Shown in pieces: positions 17,081 to 25,426 of a stretch of 64,000 nt of DNA. A model generated the notes under the pieces. The model was not told the origin of the DNA. It was given only the letters and a program-made list of their open reading frames with translations, and made no database searches. The position numbers and the translations under genes are program-made. The stretch's first letter is position 1; every line of letters starts with the position of its first letter. Origin of the DNA: Nocardia colli (lineage in GTDB: Bacteria > Actinomycetota > Actinomycetes > Mycobacteriales > Mycobacteriaceae); NCBI RefSeq assembly GCF_008704205.1, contig NZ_VXLC01000031.1, positions 1 to 64,000 on the forward strand, written 5' to 3'.

Positions 17081-17290
17081 ACTCGTCCCCGCGTGTGCGG
17101 GGTAGGGGCAGCGAAACCGGTCGATGATCGAGTAGACCGGACCATCTCCGCATGTGCGAAGCGGACGGCATGACCGGGTGCCCGTGCGAACCCTAACTCG
17201 GGGCCATCTTCGCGCGTGCGAAGCCGACGGACAAACTGACGATGCCACCTGTGCCCTGGGTGGGCCATTTTCGCGTCTGCGAAGCCGCTG
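17081..17290. CRISPR. degenerate type I-E-like array, four hairpin repeats, ~61-bp period
   Basis: Four hairpins at 17087-17102, 17146-17161, 17208-17223 and 17269-17284 are 59, 62 and 61 bases apart, the spacing of 28-29-bp I-E repeats with 32-33-bp spacers. Stems are CCCCGC/GCGGGG, CTCCGC/GCGAAG, CTTCGC/GCGAAG and TTTCGC/GCGAAG with four-base loops (GTGT, ATGT, GCGT, GTCT), so changes on one arm are largely balanced on the other. The last three share GGCCAT-like and GCGAAGCCG flanks. The intervening sequences differ. No cas gene is closer than 18 kb. Strong drift suggests an inactive or repurposed array. Confidence 0.65.
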
Positions 17291-17572
17291 CGGTCAGGCG
17301 TCGCGTGTTTACTGAGCGGGTAGGGGAGCACCGCCAGGCGAATCCGCGGGTCGTCGGCAATCGAAGCGGGTTGTGTTCGGGCTCGAATGGCCTGTTCGTC
17401 ATCGAATTTCGCATGCGCTGGGCCGGAAAGGGGGCGAGCGGCAGCAGCCTAGCATTTATGGGCGACTCTTCAGGAGTGGGAATATCCGTGTCGGGCGATG
17501 CTGAGATCATCGTGCGGTAGCCGTTGCGCGCATCGAGTTCGCCGGAATCGGCGGAGGGCAGGTTCCTGTGCG

Positions 17573-19087
17573 ATGGTAGAGCTGCCGAGCGAAGTGGCGT
17601 TTCTCCTCAACATCTGTGGTGTTCCATATCCGGACATCAACGAAGACGAAGTCCGTAGGCTAGCCGCAGCGGTTCGTACCTTCGCGTCGAACGTTCAGGA
17701 AACACAGGTATCCGCGAGTGGCGCGATCAAGGACATGGGCTCGGTCTATTCAGGAAATGCGTACGAGGGTTTGATCTCGGCGTGGGCGAGGATGAGCGCC
17801 ACGCATTCAGCGGATTTCGACCGGGCGTGTGCCGTCGTGGCAACGGCACTGGAGGTCGCTGCGGAGGTCATCGCTGTTGTGCAGGCGGCGGTGCTGGTCG
17901 AGCTCGCCGCGTTGGCGGCGAGCTTCATCGCCACAATGGCCACGCCGGCGGGCCCGGCGGCCGGACCACTCATCGCCGCGGCGGCGCGTCGAATCTGCGA
18001 ACAGATGTGGCAGTCACTGCTGGCCTATGTCGCATTCGAGGTGGTCGAGAAAGCGATCGCTCCCCTGGAGGATTCGGTCAAGAGGCTGGTTGACGGGGTC
18101 GTCTACGACGCAATGAGCGATGCCATAGGTGTGGCGCCGCCTGCTGGTTCCACCGCCGTGCCGCTGATCATCGAGCCGGACGAGCTGCGGCGCTACGCCG
18201 AGATCCTCGACTCCCTGGCGGACGATATTGTCGAGCATGCCGCCGTGTTCGCCGACCATGTCGCCGGACTGGAGTTCACCGCGGGCGATCGGTTCCGCGA
18301 GCCGGTAGGCGTGGAGCACTCCGCTGTCCGAATGACAGCCGATCCGGTGTCGTCGCACCGCACTGACTCCGAGGCGGAGCCGATTGCCGTCGGTCCGACT
18401 CGGGCGCCGATCCAGGTATCCGGCGGTCTTGCGGAATCCGGTGACCACCATCATGCGGAGACAGATGACCAGCACACGGCGGCACCGATCGCCGTCGATC
18501 AGCACCGTGCCACCGGCGGGCCGACGAACACGCACGCAACGGCTTCCGCTCCGCAGATCGATCGCGCACGTGCCTCGATAGGCGGCATGACCGCAGGTTC
18601 TCCGGGGCAGCAGTACATCCGGGGCGAGACCGCCGGACTCACCGATCACCCGCGGATCTCCGCGCCGGCCTCGCTGTCCAGCGTCCCCGGTCAGGTCGGG
18701 CAACCGCCAGGACCTGAAATACCTGCGGCCGGCCTCGGCGCCGGTATCGGACATCTGGCCGGCGCTGGACCGGAGCGGCCGGACTCGGGGCAAACCGTCC
18801 CGGCCACGAACGGCGGCGGAGCGTCGTTGCCGCCGACCCCTTGGGCGCGTGCCGCGCAGAAACCTGCCAGTCGTCACTCGAAGGCGGCGCCGCAGGTCAC
18901 CCCCGCGCGCCGGGCCGGTGACACCACACCACCCGCGACCCCATGGTCCAGATCGACACCGACCGCGACCACAGCCGCCGCGATTGCACCGCCGGATGCC
19001 ACGGCCCGCGGTCGGAAGCGTCCGAATAAGGCTGTCCCCGAGGACAAACCGGGCGATAGGTCAGAGGTCCGTGAGCCGACGCGCTAG
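17573..19087 (+). CDS. WXG100-like secretion-domain protein with disordered C-terminus
   Basis: 504 aa from ATG 17573. Residues 1-200 match the large WXG100-like N-terminal domain of actinobacterial polymorphic toxins and CpnT-type ESX substrates: ELPSEVAFLLNICGVPYPDINEDEVRRLAAAVR, then the G-x-AYEGLISAWARMSATH segment and a long hydrophobic helical hairpin (VAAEVIAVVQAAVLVELAALAASF). After about residue 255 the sequence is Ala/Pro/Thr/His-rich and disordered to the end, with repeated PTPW-x-R segments (PPTPWARA, PATPWSRS). No toxin domain and no neighbouring immunity candidate is apparent. The 3' end overlaps the convergent MetE-like gene by 27 nt. Confidence 0.75.
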   Translation: MVELPSEVAFLLNICGVPYPDINEDEVRRLAAAVRTFASNVQETQVSASGAIKDMGSVYSGNAYEGLISAWARMSATHSADFDRACAVVATALEVAAEVIAVVQAAVLVELAALAASFIATMATPAGPAAGPLIAAAARRICEQMWQSLLAYVAFEVVEKAIAPLEDSVKRLVDGVVYDAMSDAIGVAPPAGSTAVPLIIEPDELRRYAEILDSLADDIVEHAAVFADHVAGLEFTAGDRFREPVGVEHSAVRMTADPVSSHRTDSEAEPIAVGPTRAPIQVSGGLAESGDHHHAETDDQHTAAPIAVDQHRATGGPTNTHATASAPQIDRARASIGGMTAGSPGQQYIRGETAGLTDHPRISAPASLSSVPGQVGQPPGPEIPAAGLGAGIGHLAGAGPERPDSGQTVPATNGGGASLPPTPWARAAQKPASRHSKAAPQVTPARRAGDTTPPATPWSRSTPTATTAAAIAPPDATARGRKRPNKAVPEDKPGDRSEVREPTR

Positions 19088-20095
19088 ATCGATGGTTCGG
19101 TCGGCCTGCTCGGCGCTTCGTCGGCCGAGTCCGCACGAGGCGGCCAGGTCGACCTGTCGGCCGAGTTGTTCCTCGACCAGATCACGAATGCCGCGAAGTT
19201 GGTCGAGATCGAGATCTTCGTGCACCAGTCCCGCGATGAATCGGACCTCTGCGGGTAGTTTCAGCTGGCGCAACGCCCGGTAGAACCTCGGCGAGACGCT
19301 CGGGGGTTCGTCCGCGGCGGCGAGCGGCACATGCACGAACTCCAGCGGGCGGTCGGCGGGCCAGCGCGCAACGAGTGCGTTCACCAGATGCACCAATGGC
19401 TTCACATTGCGCAGGCGCACGACTGAACGGTGGTTGTTATCACCCAGGCACAAATGGATACCGAACCGGCTGGCAGCCGGGGCACGCTGAGCGAGGGCGA
19501 CGACACCCCGGGTCAGCAGCGCCGCCGCGATGGGCCGCAACGGTGTCGGCGTCCGGGTCATGAGCACGAGTTCGGCCGGGAGCTCGAGTTGAAATATGAC
19601 ATCGTCGCCGCCATCGGCGTGTATCGCCTGCATCTGCCGACCGAGCGCTTCCGCGAACGGCCGTCGGTGCCGGAAGCCGCCGATCGAACCGAAGGTGGGC
19701 AGCGCGTAGTCGAGATCGCCGGGAAGACCGACCTGGAACGACAACTCGGCGAGGCCGAATTGATCGCGGATGCGCTTGAAAATCGGGTATGCCTGCTCGA
19801 ACATCATCGATTGCGGTAGGTCTATGTGCGCGGAGTCGAATTGATGGCCGCGGCGAATTCGATACCGCGGTAGGTCGTCATAGGATCGCCAACCGCCGAA
19901 ACGCACCTGCTCGAGATCGGGATGGTAGCTGAGGCTGTCGACTACGGGAATGATCCATCTGCTGCGTTCGCCGATCTCACCGTCGGGGAGCGACCGGACG
20001 GACGTTCCGGTGCGGCTCAGAATCGTACGCATGACGTCCTCGACGTCGGTGCCCGGAATGCTGCCGACAAAATGAACCATTCGACCCATCGTCAT
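19061..20095 (-). CDS. MetE C-terminal-domain-like (UROD/MetE superfamily) protein
   Basis: 344 aa from ATG 20095, preceded by AGGAAG. It corresponds to the catalytic (beta/alpha)8 half of cobalamin-independent methionine synthase: the N-terminal VGSIPGTDVEDVMRTIL and LPDGEIGERSRW segments, zinc-ligand-like H-L-C in FGIHLCLGDNNHRS, and the late Cys in DLAASCGLGRRS (cf. CGLKTR). The intervening acidic ligand is unclear (PLEFVHVPL). Stand-alone proteins of this type often transfer methyl or other groups in specialised metabolism. It is divergent from an LCM-type methyltransferase across 209 bp. Confidence 0.75.
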   Translation of the reverse strand: MTMGRMVHFVGSIPGTDVEDVMRTILSRTGTSVRSLPDGEIGERSRWIIPVVDSLSYHPDLEQVRFGGWRSYDDLPRYRIRRGHQFDSAHIDLPQSMMFEQAYPIFKRIRDQFGLAELSFQVGLPGDLDYALPTFGSIGGFRHRRPFAEALGRQMQAIHADGGDDVIFQLELPAELVLMTRTPTPLRPIAAALLTRGVVALAQRAPAASRFGIHLCLGDNNHRSVVRLRNVKPLVHLVNALVARWPADRPLEFVHVPLAAADEPPSVSPRFYRALRQLKLPAEVRFIAGLVHEDLDLDQLRGIRDLVEEQLGRQVDLAASCGLGRRSAEQADRTIDLARRLTDL

Positions 20096-20304
20096 CACTT
20101 CCTGTAGTGGATCCCCGCCAAAGTCGAGCACAGCGGCTTGCCACTGAACTTCCCGGCGGTGAGAAGAAGAACGACCCGGGTTCCCAACAGTGGGTGTACG
20201 AGGAAGTGGACCCGGGAACGGGGGCATAGCTTTGGATTCACTCGGAGAGAGCGCCTCGGCGAGGCTCTGGAAGGCATCATGAGCTCGGTTCAGGAGGAGT
20301 TTCG

Positions 20305-21165
20305 ATGGTAGGAGATGCCCAGCGGGGGGACATTCTGTCCGGCGTGGGAGCGACGGCATTGGTGGTGGCCGCCGCGCGCGCGATCGAAACGGCCACACCG
20401 GACGGTTCGGTCCGCGATCCCTATGCTGCCGCATTTGTGCGAATCGCCGATCCGACCCCGTCGATGCCGGTAGTGCCCAGCGAGCCGGAGGACATCTGGA
20501 CGATCAACGCACCCTACTTCGGGGTCCGTTCGCGGTATTTCGATGACTACATCACCAGATCCGGTTGCGGTCAGATAGTCGATCTTGCCGCCGGATTGGA
20601 CACGCGTGCCTATCGCTTGACCTGGAACGAGGCTGCCACGTTCTATGAGCTGGATCGACATGGAGTACTCGACTTCAAACAGCGAGTACTCGATATTCTC
20701 CGTGCGGAGCCGTACTGCCGTCGCCGCCCGGTACCGGTCGAGTTTGCCGAAGAATGGGTGTCGGCGTTGATCGAAGCGGGTTTCGCACCGGAGGAGCCGA
20801 CGGTCTGGATTGCCGAAGGTTTGTTGAACTACCTGCCGCCGGATGCGCAAGAGGCATTGTTCGAAGGTATCGATGAGCACTCCGCCGCAGGCAGCCGGGT
20901 AGCGGTAGAGGTGCTCGGTGAGCGAGGTAATTTCCAAGACATCAAAGCCAGCATGGGCATCGATCTCGAACCGATGCTGAACGCAACGAACCGGACACTG
21001 CGCCCCGAAGAATGGTTCCGTCGCCATGGCTGGCAGGTCACGGAGGCCAGCGCGCTGGATTTGTTCGACCGTTACCAGCGCGCGCCGAATTCGCTGCTCG
21101 ATCCGTTTCTCTACAACAGTCGTTTCTTCACCGCGCACAAGGTGGCCGCTACGCACGACTCATGA
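20305..21165 (+). CDS. SAM-dependent methyltransferase, LCM fold (second copy)
   Basis: 286 aa. Same family as 3962-4777 but clearly diverged: RDPYAAAFVRIADP, SAM motif QIVDLAAGLDTRAYRLTW, YELDRHGVLDFKQRVL and TVWIAEGLLNYLPPDAQE, followed by LRPEEWFRRHGWQV. ATG 20305 follows GGAGGAGTTTCG. It ends 35 nt before the convergent ThrRS-editing-like gene. It may act with the divergent MetE-like enzyme in a methylation pathway, but no product is indicated. Confidence 0.85.
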   Translation: MVGDAQRGDILSGVGATALVVAAARAIETATPDGSVRDPYAAAFVRIADPTPSMPVVPSEPEDIWTINAPYFGVRSRYFDDYITRSGCGQIVDLAAGLDTRAYRLTWNEAATFYELDRHGVLDFKQRVLDILRAEPYCRRRPVPVEFAEEWVSALIEAGFAPEEPTVWIAEGLLNYLPPDAQEALFEGIDEHSAAGSRVAVEVLGERGNFQDIKASMGIDLEPMLNATNRTLRPEEWFRRHGWQVTEASALDLFDRYQRAPNSLLDPFLYNSRFFTAHKVAATHDS

Positions 21166-21199
21166 CGGTATGCGGTCCGCGGTGCGGATCGGCGCACCC

Positions 21200-21733
21200 T
21201 CACGGATGGTAGCCGCTCCATCGGCAAGTCAGCGCATTCGGTCGTTCCGGTTGCGAGCTCGACGATGACGATATCGGACCGCGCCGACGCTGGGGGACAA
21301 CCTGTAAAGCGCCCAGGTCCTCGAGCACTTGCGCGCGAGAGTTCGTCTGCCAGCCGAAAGGCATCAGATGGACGCGCTCGCCGTACTCCTCCAGGCGTTC
21401 CGCGAGTTCGCGCAACACGTCGAGCATATCGGCGAGATCGGAAAGTGGGTCCGATTGTATAGTCACGAATGGCGATCCGGAATTGTCGACCGAATGGAAG
21501 TCGCCGTTGATCACGATATAGGCCGCACCGGTATCCTGTGCGATCCGCCGCACAGCCTGCGCCGCGGCCGCCGTCAGCGATGAATCACCACGCTCGACGT
21601 GCACCGTCGCTACGAGGCAATCGAAGAATGGCCGGCCGACCCCTATCGCGGACTGTCCGAGCGTGACGGCGCACGGTCCCGCCGCGGCCAGTGTGTACTC
21701 GAACACTTGGCAGCGTCGGCTATTGATTCTCAT
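21200..21733 (-). CDS. stand-alone threonyl-tRNA synthetase editing-domain-like protein
   Basis: 177 aa from ATG 21733. The central 110 residues resemble the archaeal ThrRS N-terminal editing domain (D-Tyr-deacylase-like fold): CLVATVHVERGDSSLTAAAAQAVRRIAQDTGAAYIVINGD, then the P-x-S-D-LADMLDVLRELAERLEEYGERVHLMPFGWQTN segment, where MPFGW corresponds to the conserved aPFGWyK. The lysine after FGW is missing (QTNS), and the HLS-like motif reads HSVD. The terminal 25 residues are Ser-rich. Such a domain could remove mischarged Ser or D-amino acids from tRNA, or have been recruited to other chemistry. Confidence 0.65.
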   Translation of the reverse strand: MRINSRRCQVFEYTLAAAGPCAVTLGQSAIGVGRPFFDCLVATVHVERGDSSLTAAAAQAVRRIAQDTGAAYIVINGDFHSVDNSGSPFVTIQSDPLSDLADMLDVLRELAERLEEYGERVHLMPFGWQTNSRAQVLEDLGALQVVPQRRRGPISSSSSSQPERPNALTCRWSGYHP

Positions 21734-21889
21734 GGACGTCCGTCCGGTTGGCATTTCCGGCGTTTTCCGGGCACGCGGCACACCCCGAGATCCGTGTCGC
21801 GGTCGCGGCGGTGGTAGCCGAGGAACTGGTGCTTGCCATCGTTTGCTCCCGTCCGTTGTCGCTGGCAGCAAACGATCACATGCGGTAGC

Positions 21890-21903
21890 TGGGACCGGTC
21901 CCA
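21890..21903. promoter_or_regulatory. TGGGACCGGTCCCA palindrome, copy 4
   Basis: Perfect palindrome between the divergent editing-domain gene (start 21733) and the Ser/Thr kinase gene (start 22016). Confidence 0.55.
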
Positions 21904-22015
21904 TGCCCCGGTGGCGGCAGCAATGCGCGAGTTGCCGCAGAAGTGACTCGGCGGTACGCCCAGACTGCGCTAGGGTCCGAAGTAGGAGGTTTTTCAGCCC
22001 CAGAACGGGAAGAAA

Positions 22016-23836
22016 ATGGCAGTCGTCGGCGATCGAATCAAAGACCGATACACGCTTCGCGAGCAGCTCGGTACGGGCGGCATGGGCGTCGTGTGGCTGG
22101 CGACCGATGATGATCTAGATCGCGATGTCGCACTGAAATGTCCCCGTCTGGTCGACCGGCAATCCATCCGGCGGTTGCGGACCGAAGCCAGGAATGTGGC
22201 ACGACTGCACCACCCCTACATCGTCTCGGTGTACGACTTCTTCGAAGAGGACTCCGCCTGCTGGCTGGTCATGGAATACGTGCCGGGACACAGTCTCGCG
22301 AAAGTCCTGCAGGAGCACGGCACGCTGCGGCCGGCTCGCGCGGCCACCATCGGATGGCAGATGGCCGAGGCTCTCGCGCATGCCCATGCACACGGCATCG
22401 CGCACCGAGACGTGACGCCGGAGAACATTCTCATCGTCGGCGACGATATTGCGAAACTAACCGATTTCGGAATATCGCAGGATCTGTGGGGCGAGGCCAC
22501 CCGTACCGATGACGCCACGGTGCGGGGCAAACTGCCCTACCTGGCCCCCGAGGTCGCCCAGGGCCGGCCGGCCGATCTCGCCTCCGACATCTTCTCGCTC
22601 GGCGCGACCCTGTTCACCGCGGTCGAGGGGCACTCACCGTTCGGCAAAGTCGATCATCCGGCGACCTGGATCGCCCGGGCATCCGACGGCGCGATCGAGG
22701 AGCCGAGCAAGGGTGGGCTGCTGTCGGAGGTGCTGACCCAGTTGATGGCGCCGAATCCGAAGCGGCGACCGAGCGCGGCCGCGGCCGTCGAGTTGTTCAA
22801 GAAGGTCAATCCACCGGGTTCTCGAACGCTCGATCGAATCGCGCAATGGCGATCCGTGCGATCGGATTTCGAACGCCGGCGGCGCAGGCGAGTGACACTC
22901 GCCGCGGTCGCGGTGGTGCTGTTGGTGGCGGTGGTGGGTACGGGCCTGATCGTCGGCAGGTCGCATCACGTGTCGCCGGCCGCGCACCTGATCATGCTCG
23001 GCGACGCGCGGACCGCTGACCCGTGCGCCCTGCTGACCAGCCAATCGCTGGCGGGGTTCGGGCAGACCGTGCTGTCGGTCGACGAGGGCAACTTCGACAG
23101 GTGCGACTTGCTGGTACGCGTCGGCGGCCAGCTCACCGGCGACGTGAAGCTGCGTCTGCTGTCCGGCACCACGAGCCCGGATTCACAGATCCAGTCCAAA
23201 CACGTCGGCAACGTCGACGTGCTCGCCGAGGCGGTCAACGACGAACGGTGCGAACGCACTATCGCGCTGGCCGACAGTAATCGCGTGAATATCACCGGAC
23301 GCCGCGACGTCGACAACGGGCCGGATCCCTGCGCGCTCGTCGATGCCGCCACCGGCTACGCGGTCGAGATGCTCAATCGGGGGCCGATCCCGCGCCGTCC
23401 CGCTCCGCTGAGCGCCGAATCGCTGATTTCGGCCAACGCGTGTGCTCTCCTCGATGGTGCCGCGCTCGGCAATTTGCCCGGGATCGACGCGCTGCATCCG
23501 CTGCCGGGTTTCGGCAACTGGTCGTGCCGCTGGGCCAGCACCATCGACGGCGAGGCCCGGGTGGAATTCGACCGTCATCCGGCGCTGACCCTTGCCGAGG
23601 GGCATCCGATGACGATCGGCGGCTATCAGGTCTTCCTCACCCCCGGATCGGACGGTCCGGACCAGTGCGCGGTGCGGGCGGAGTATCGCCCGTACACGAA
23701 TATCACCGGGCAGCCCAGGTTCGAAATAGTGGCGGTGAAAGTGCTCGGTACCGCGCCGATGACGCAACGCTGCGATATCGCCCAGGCCCTCATGACCGCG
23801 GTGTTGCGGGCGCTCGACCTCGGAATGCCGCGATGA
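22016..23836 (+). CDS. membrane Ser/Thr protein kinase with extracellular sensor region
   Basis: 606 aa. PknB-type kinase domain at residues 1-270: glycine loop LGTGGMGVVWLA, Lys near 40 (DVALKCPRL), catalytic loop HRDVTPENIL near 128-137 and DFG near 149. The lysine normally found two residues after HRD-hydrophobic (HRDxKPxN) is Thr here. A transmembrane helix (VTLAAVAVVLLVAVVGTGLIV, about 300-320) is followed by an extracellular part with two Cys-containing DPCALL...-like repeats (DPCALLTSQSL, DPCALVDAATG, ANACALLDGAAL ... GNWSCRW) resembling DUF3558. It probably senses a wall signal and phosphorylates partners, with the downstream FHA protein the likely reader. Confidence 0.9.
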   Translation: MAVVGDRIKDRYTLREQLGTGGMGVVWLATDDDLDRDVALKCPRLVDRQSIRRLRTEARNVARLHHPYIVSVYDFFEEDSACWLVMEYVPGHSLAKVLQEHGTLRPARAATIGWQMAEALAHAHAHGIAHRDVTPENILIVGDDIAKLTDFGISQDLWGEATRTDDATVRGKLPYLAPEVAQGRPADLASDIFSLGATLFTAVEGHSPFGKVDHPATWIARASDGAIEEPSKGGLLSEVLTQLMAPNPKRRPSAAAAVELFKKVNPPGSRTLDRIAQWRSVRSDFERRRRRRVTLAAVAVVLLVAVVGTGLIVGRSHHVSPAAHLIMLGDARTADPCALLTSQSLAGFGQTVLSVDEGNFDRCDLLVRVGGQLTGDVKLRLLSGTTSPDSQIQSKHVGNVDVLAEAVNDERCERTIALADSNRVNITGRRDVDNGPDPCALVDAATGYAVEMLNRGPIPRRPAPLSAESLISANACALLDGAALGNLPGIDALHPLPGFGNWSCRWASTIDGEARVEFDRHPALTLAEGHPMTIGGYQVFLTPGSDGPDQCAVRAEYRPYTNITGQPRFEIVAVKVLGTAPMTQRCDIAQALMTAVLRALDLGMPR

Positions 23837-23845
23837 CCCCGCGGA

Positions 23846-23859
23846 TGGGACCGGTCCCA
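23846..23859. promoter_or_regulatory. TGGGACCGGTCCCA palindrome, copy 5
   Basis: Perfect palindrome in the 76-bp gap between the kinase and FHA genes, just downstream of the kinase stop. Confidence 0.55.
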
Positions 23860-23912
23860 GCCACCCGTGCGAGGCTAGCGGTCAGGCGACGATCAGACGG
23901 CGGAGGTATGCG

Positions 23913-24734
23913 GTGAACTCGATCCCCGACACACTGAAACCCCAAGGCGGACAAACGTTACCGGCCTCGCACGACAGCCTTGCCCGGGGTTTTCGCTCGC
24001 CGGTGCCCGGCACCGTTTCGGCATTGTCGTTGGCGGGTGGGGTGACCTTCGGGCCGAAGGAAGGGCGGACGATCCTGTTCGGCCGCAATCGCCCGGAGGT
24101 GCACGTCTGCCTGGGTGAGAGCGATCTTCGGGTCAGCCGTCACCAGGGCACACTCAGCTATGCCGACGGAAAATGGTGGGTCGGCAATACCGGCAGAGCC
24201 CCCATCCGGGTCGCCAGTTCGCGGCTGTTGATCAAAGAGGAGCAACCGGTACCGCTCGACATCGGATACACGCCGCTGTTCGTGCGTGGCGGTCGTAATC
24301 GGGAGCACCTGCTGGAAATCTTCGTGACCGGTTCGGACGGGCAACTGCCGGTTCCTCAATACGCCCAGCTCACCAAGCCGCCGGACGTGTGGCAGCTGAG
24401 TCCGGACGAGAAATTGGCGCTGGTCGCGCTCGGGCAGCGATACCTGCTCTACGAGACCCGGCCGCAGCCCTGGACGTGGGACGCGGCCGCGGCACTGCTG
24501 GCGGAGGTAGTGCCCGACGCGAGCTGGAAACCACGTCGGGTCGAGCACCTGGTCAACGGTGTGCGCGCGAGATTGTCCCGCGCCGGAGTGCCCGGATTGA
24601 CCCGCGATGAGGTCGGCGAGCCCGTCGGCAATTCGCTCAACGACAACCTACTGCGCGAGTTGCTGCTGTCCACGACGCTGGTGTCCCGCGATCTCGAACT
24701 GCTCGACCATCATCCGGTCGGCGATGCCGACTAG
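23913..24734 (+). CDS. FHA-domain protein
   Basis: 273 aa from GTG 23913 with GGAGG ahead. FHA domain at about residues 40-125: ILFGRNRPEVHVCLGESDLRVSRHQGTLSYADGKWWVGNTGR, with the GR, SRxH-like (SRHQ) and N residues that bind phosphothreonine. The C-terminal half has a winged-helix-like region (LSPDEKLALVALGQRYLLYETRPQPWTWDAAAALLAEVVPD ... VEHLVNGVRARLS). Directly behind a Ser/Thr kinase, it probably binds phosphorylated kinase or substrate. The gene ends at a strong hairpin. Confidence 0.88.
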   Translation: MNSIPDTLKPQGGQTLPASHDSLARGFRSPVPGTVSALSLAGGVTFGPKEGRTILFGRNRPEVHVCLGESDLRVSRHQGTLSYADGKWWVGNTGRAPIRVASSRLLIKEEQPVPLDIGYTPLFVRGGRNREHLLEIFVTGSDGQLPVPQYAQLTKPPDVWQLSPDEKLALVALGQRYLLYETRPQPWTWDAAAALLAEVVPDASWKPRRVEHLVNGVRARLSRAGVPGLTRDEVGEPVGNSLNDNLLRELLLSTTLVSRDLELLDHHPVGDAD

Positions 24735-24735
24735 G

Positions 24736-24772
24736 CTCGCGGGTATCCGAGTGTTCGCCGGATACCCGCGAG
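24736..24772. terminator. bidirectional hairpin terminator
   Basis: Perfect 14-bp stem CTCGCGGGTATCCG/CGGATACCCGCGAG with a 9-base loop between the FHA gene and the convergent minus-strand run that ends at 24783. Confidence 0.9.
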
Positions 24773-24782
24773 GACCGGCTGC

Positions 24783-25304
24783 TCAGCAACTCTCGCGCGC
24801 CGGTGTCAGCCAGTCGAAATGCGGCCAGATCAGATCCCGCGCGTGCCGGAAGGTCGTCACACCGGACTCGATGACATGCCGAAGACCGGTTTCGCTGGAG
24901 AACGGCAGGCCACGAGATTCGTGGAATACATCGACTTCGGTGTGCGGCTCCCGGGTGATCTGCTGGGCGAGGTCCGACCACAGGCCGCCGATGACGCCGC
25001 GGTCGCTACCCAGATAAAGGCTGAATTCGGCGGCTGATCGCCGTAAGGTGATATGGAAGAACAAGTCGTACTGCTTGTGTTTTTCGAGGTAGCCGAAGAA
25101 TTTCTCCTTGGTGAAGTACCGGAACGAAAGCCCGGTTTCGGACAGGATGCTGCTCACGTTGTCGAGGTCGATCCGATAATCATGTTGCCCACTTCCACCG
25201 GTGAGTTCGACATAGCATGATAAATATCGATTGCCGAAATCTATCAGTTTCAAGACCTTCAGTAACTCGTTGTGCAACGATTCCCGTTCGGCCGTGTCTT
25301 CCAT
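24783..25304 (-). CDS. protein of unknown function
   Basis: 173 aa from ATG 25304. It is soluble and mixed alpha/beta in appearance: MEDTAERESLHNELLKVLKL, YLSCYVELTGGSGQHDYRID, KFFGYLEKHKQYDLFFHITLRRSAAEFSLYLGSD, TFRHARDLIWPHFDW. It has no signal peptide or membrane segment and no recognised family. Its place as last gene of a run behind a secreted lytic transglycosylase would suit a cytosolic accessory or immunity-type protein, but that is speculation. Confidence 0.6.
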   Translation of the reverse strand: MEDTAERESLHNELLKVLKLIDFGNRYLSCYVELTGGSGQHDYRIDLDNVSSILSETGLSFRYFTKEKFFGYLEKHKQYDLFFHITLRRSAAEFSLYLGSDRGVIGGLWSDLAQQITREPHTEVDVFHESRGLPFSSETGLRHVIESGVTTFRHARDLIWPHFDWLTPARESC

Positions 25305-25426
25305 CGGATAGCCCCAGCTCCTTCGATGCTGATCTCGAAGACCAGATCGGATCAGCCTGTCGGCGACTGCGCGAAACATTTCGAGGATATCCGCACGGCG
25401 ACCGACTCCCCAGCCGTGGGAATAGC

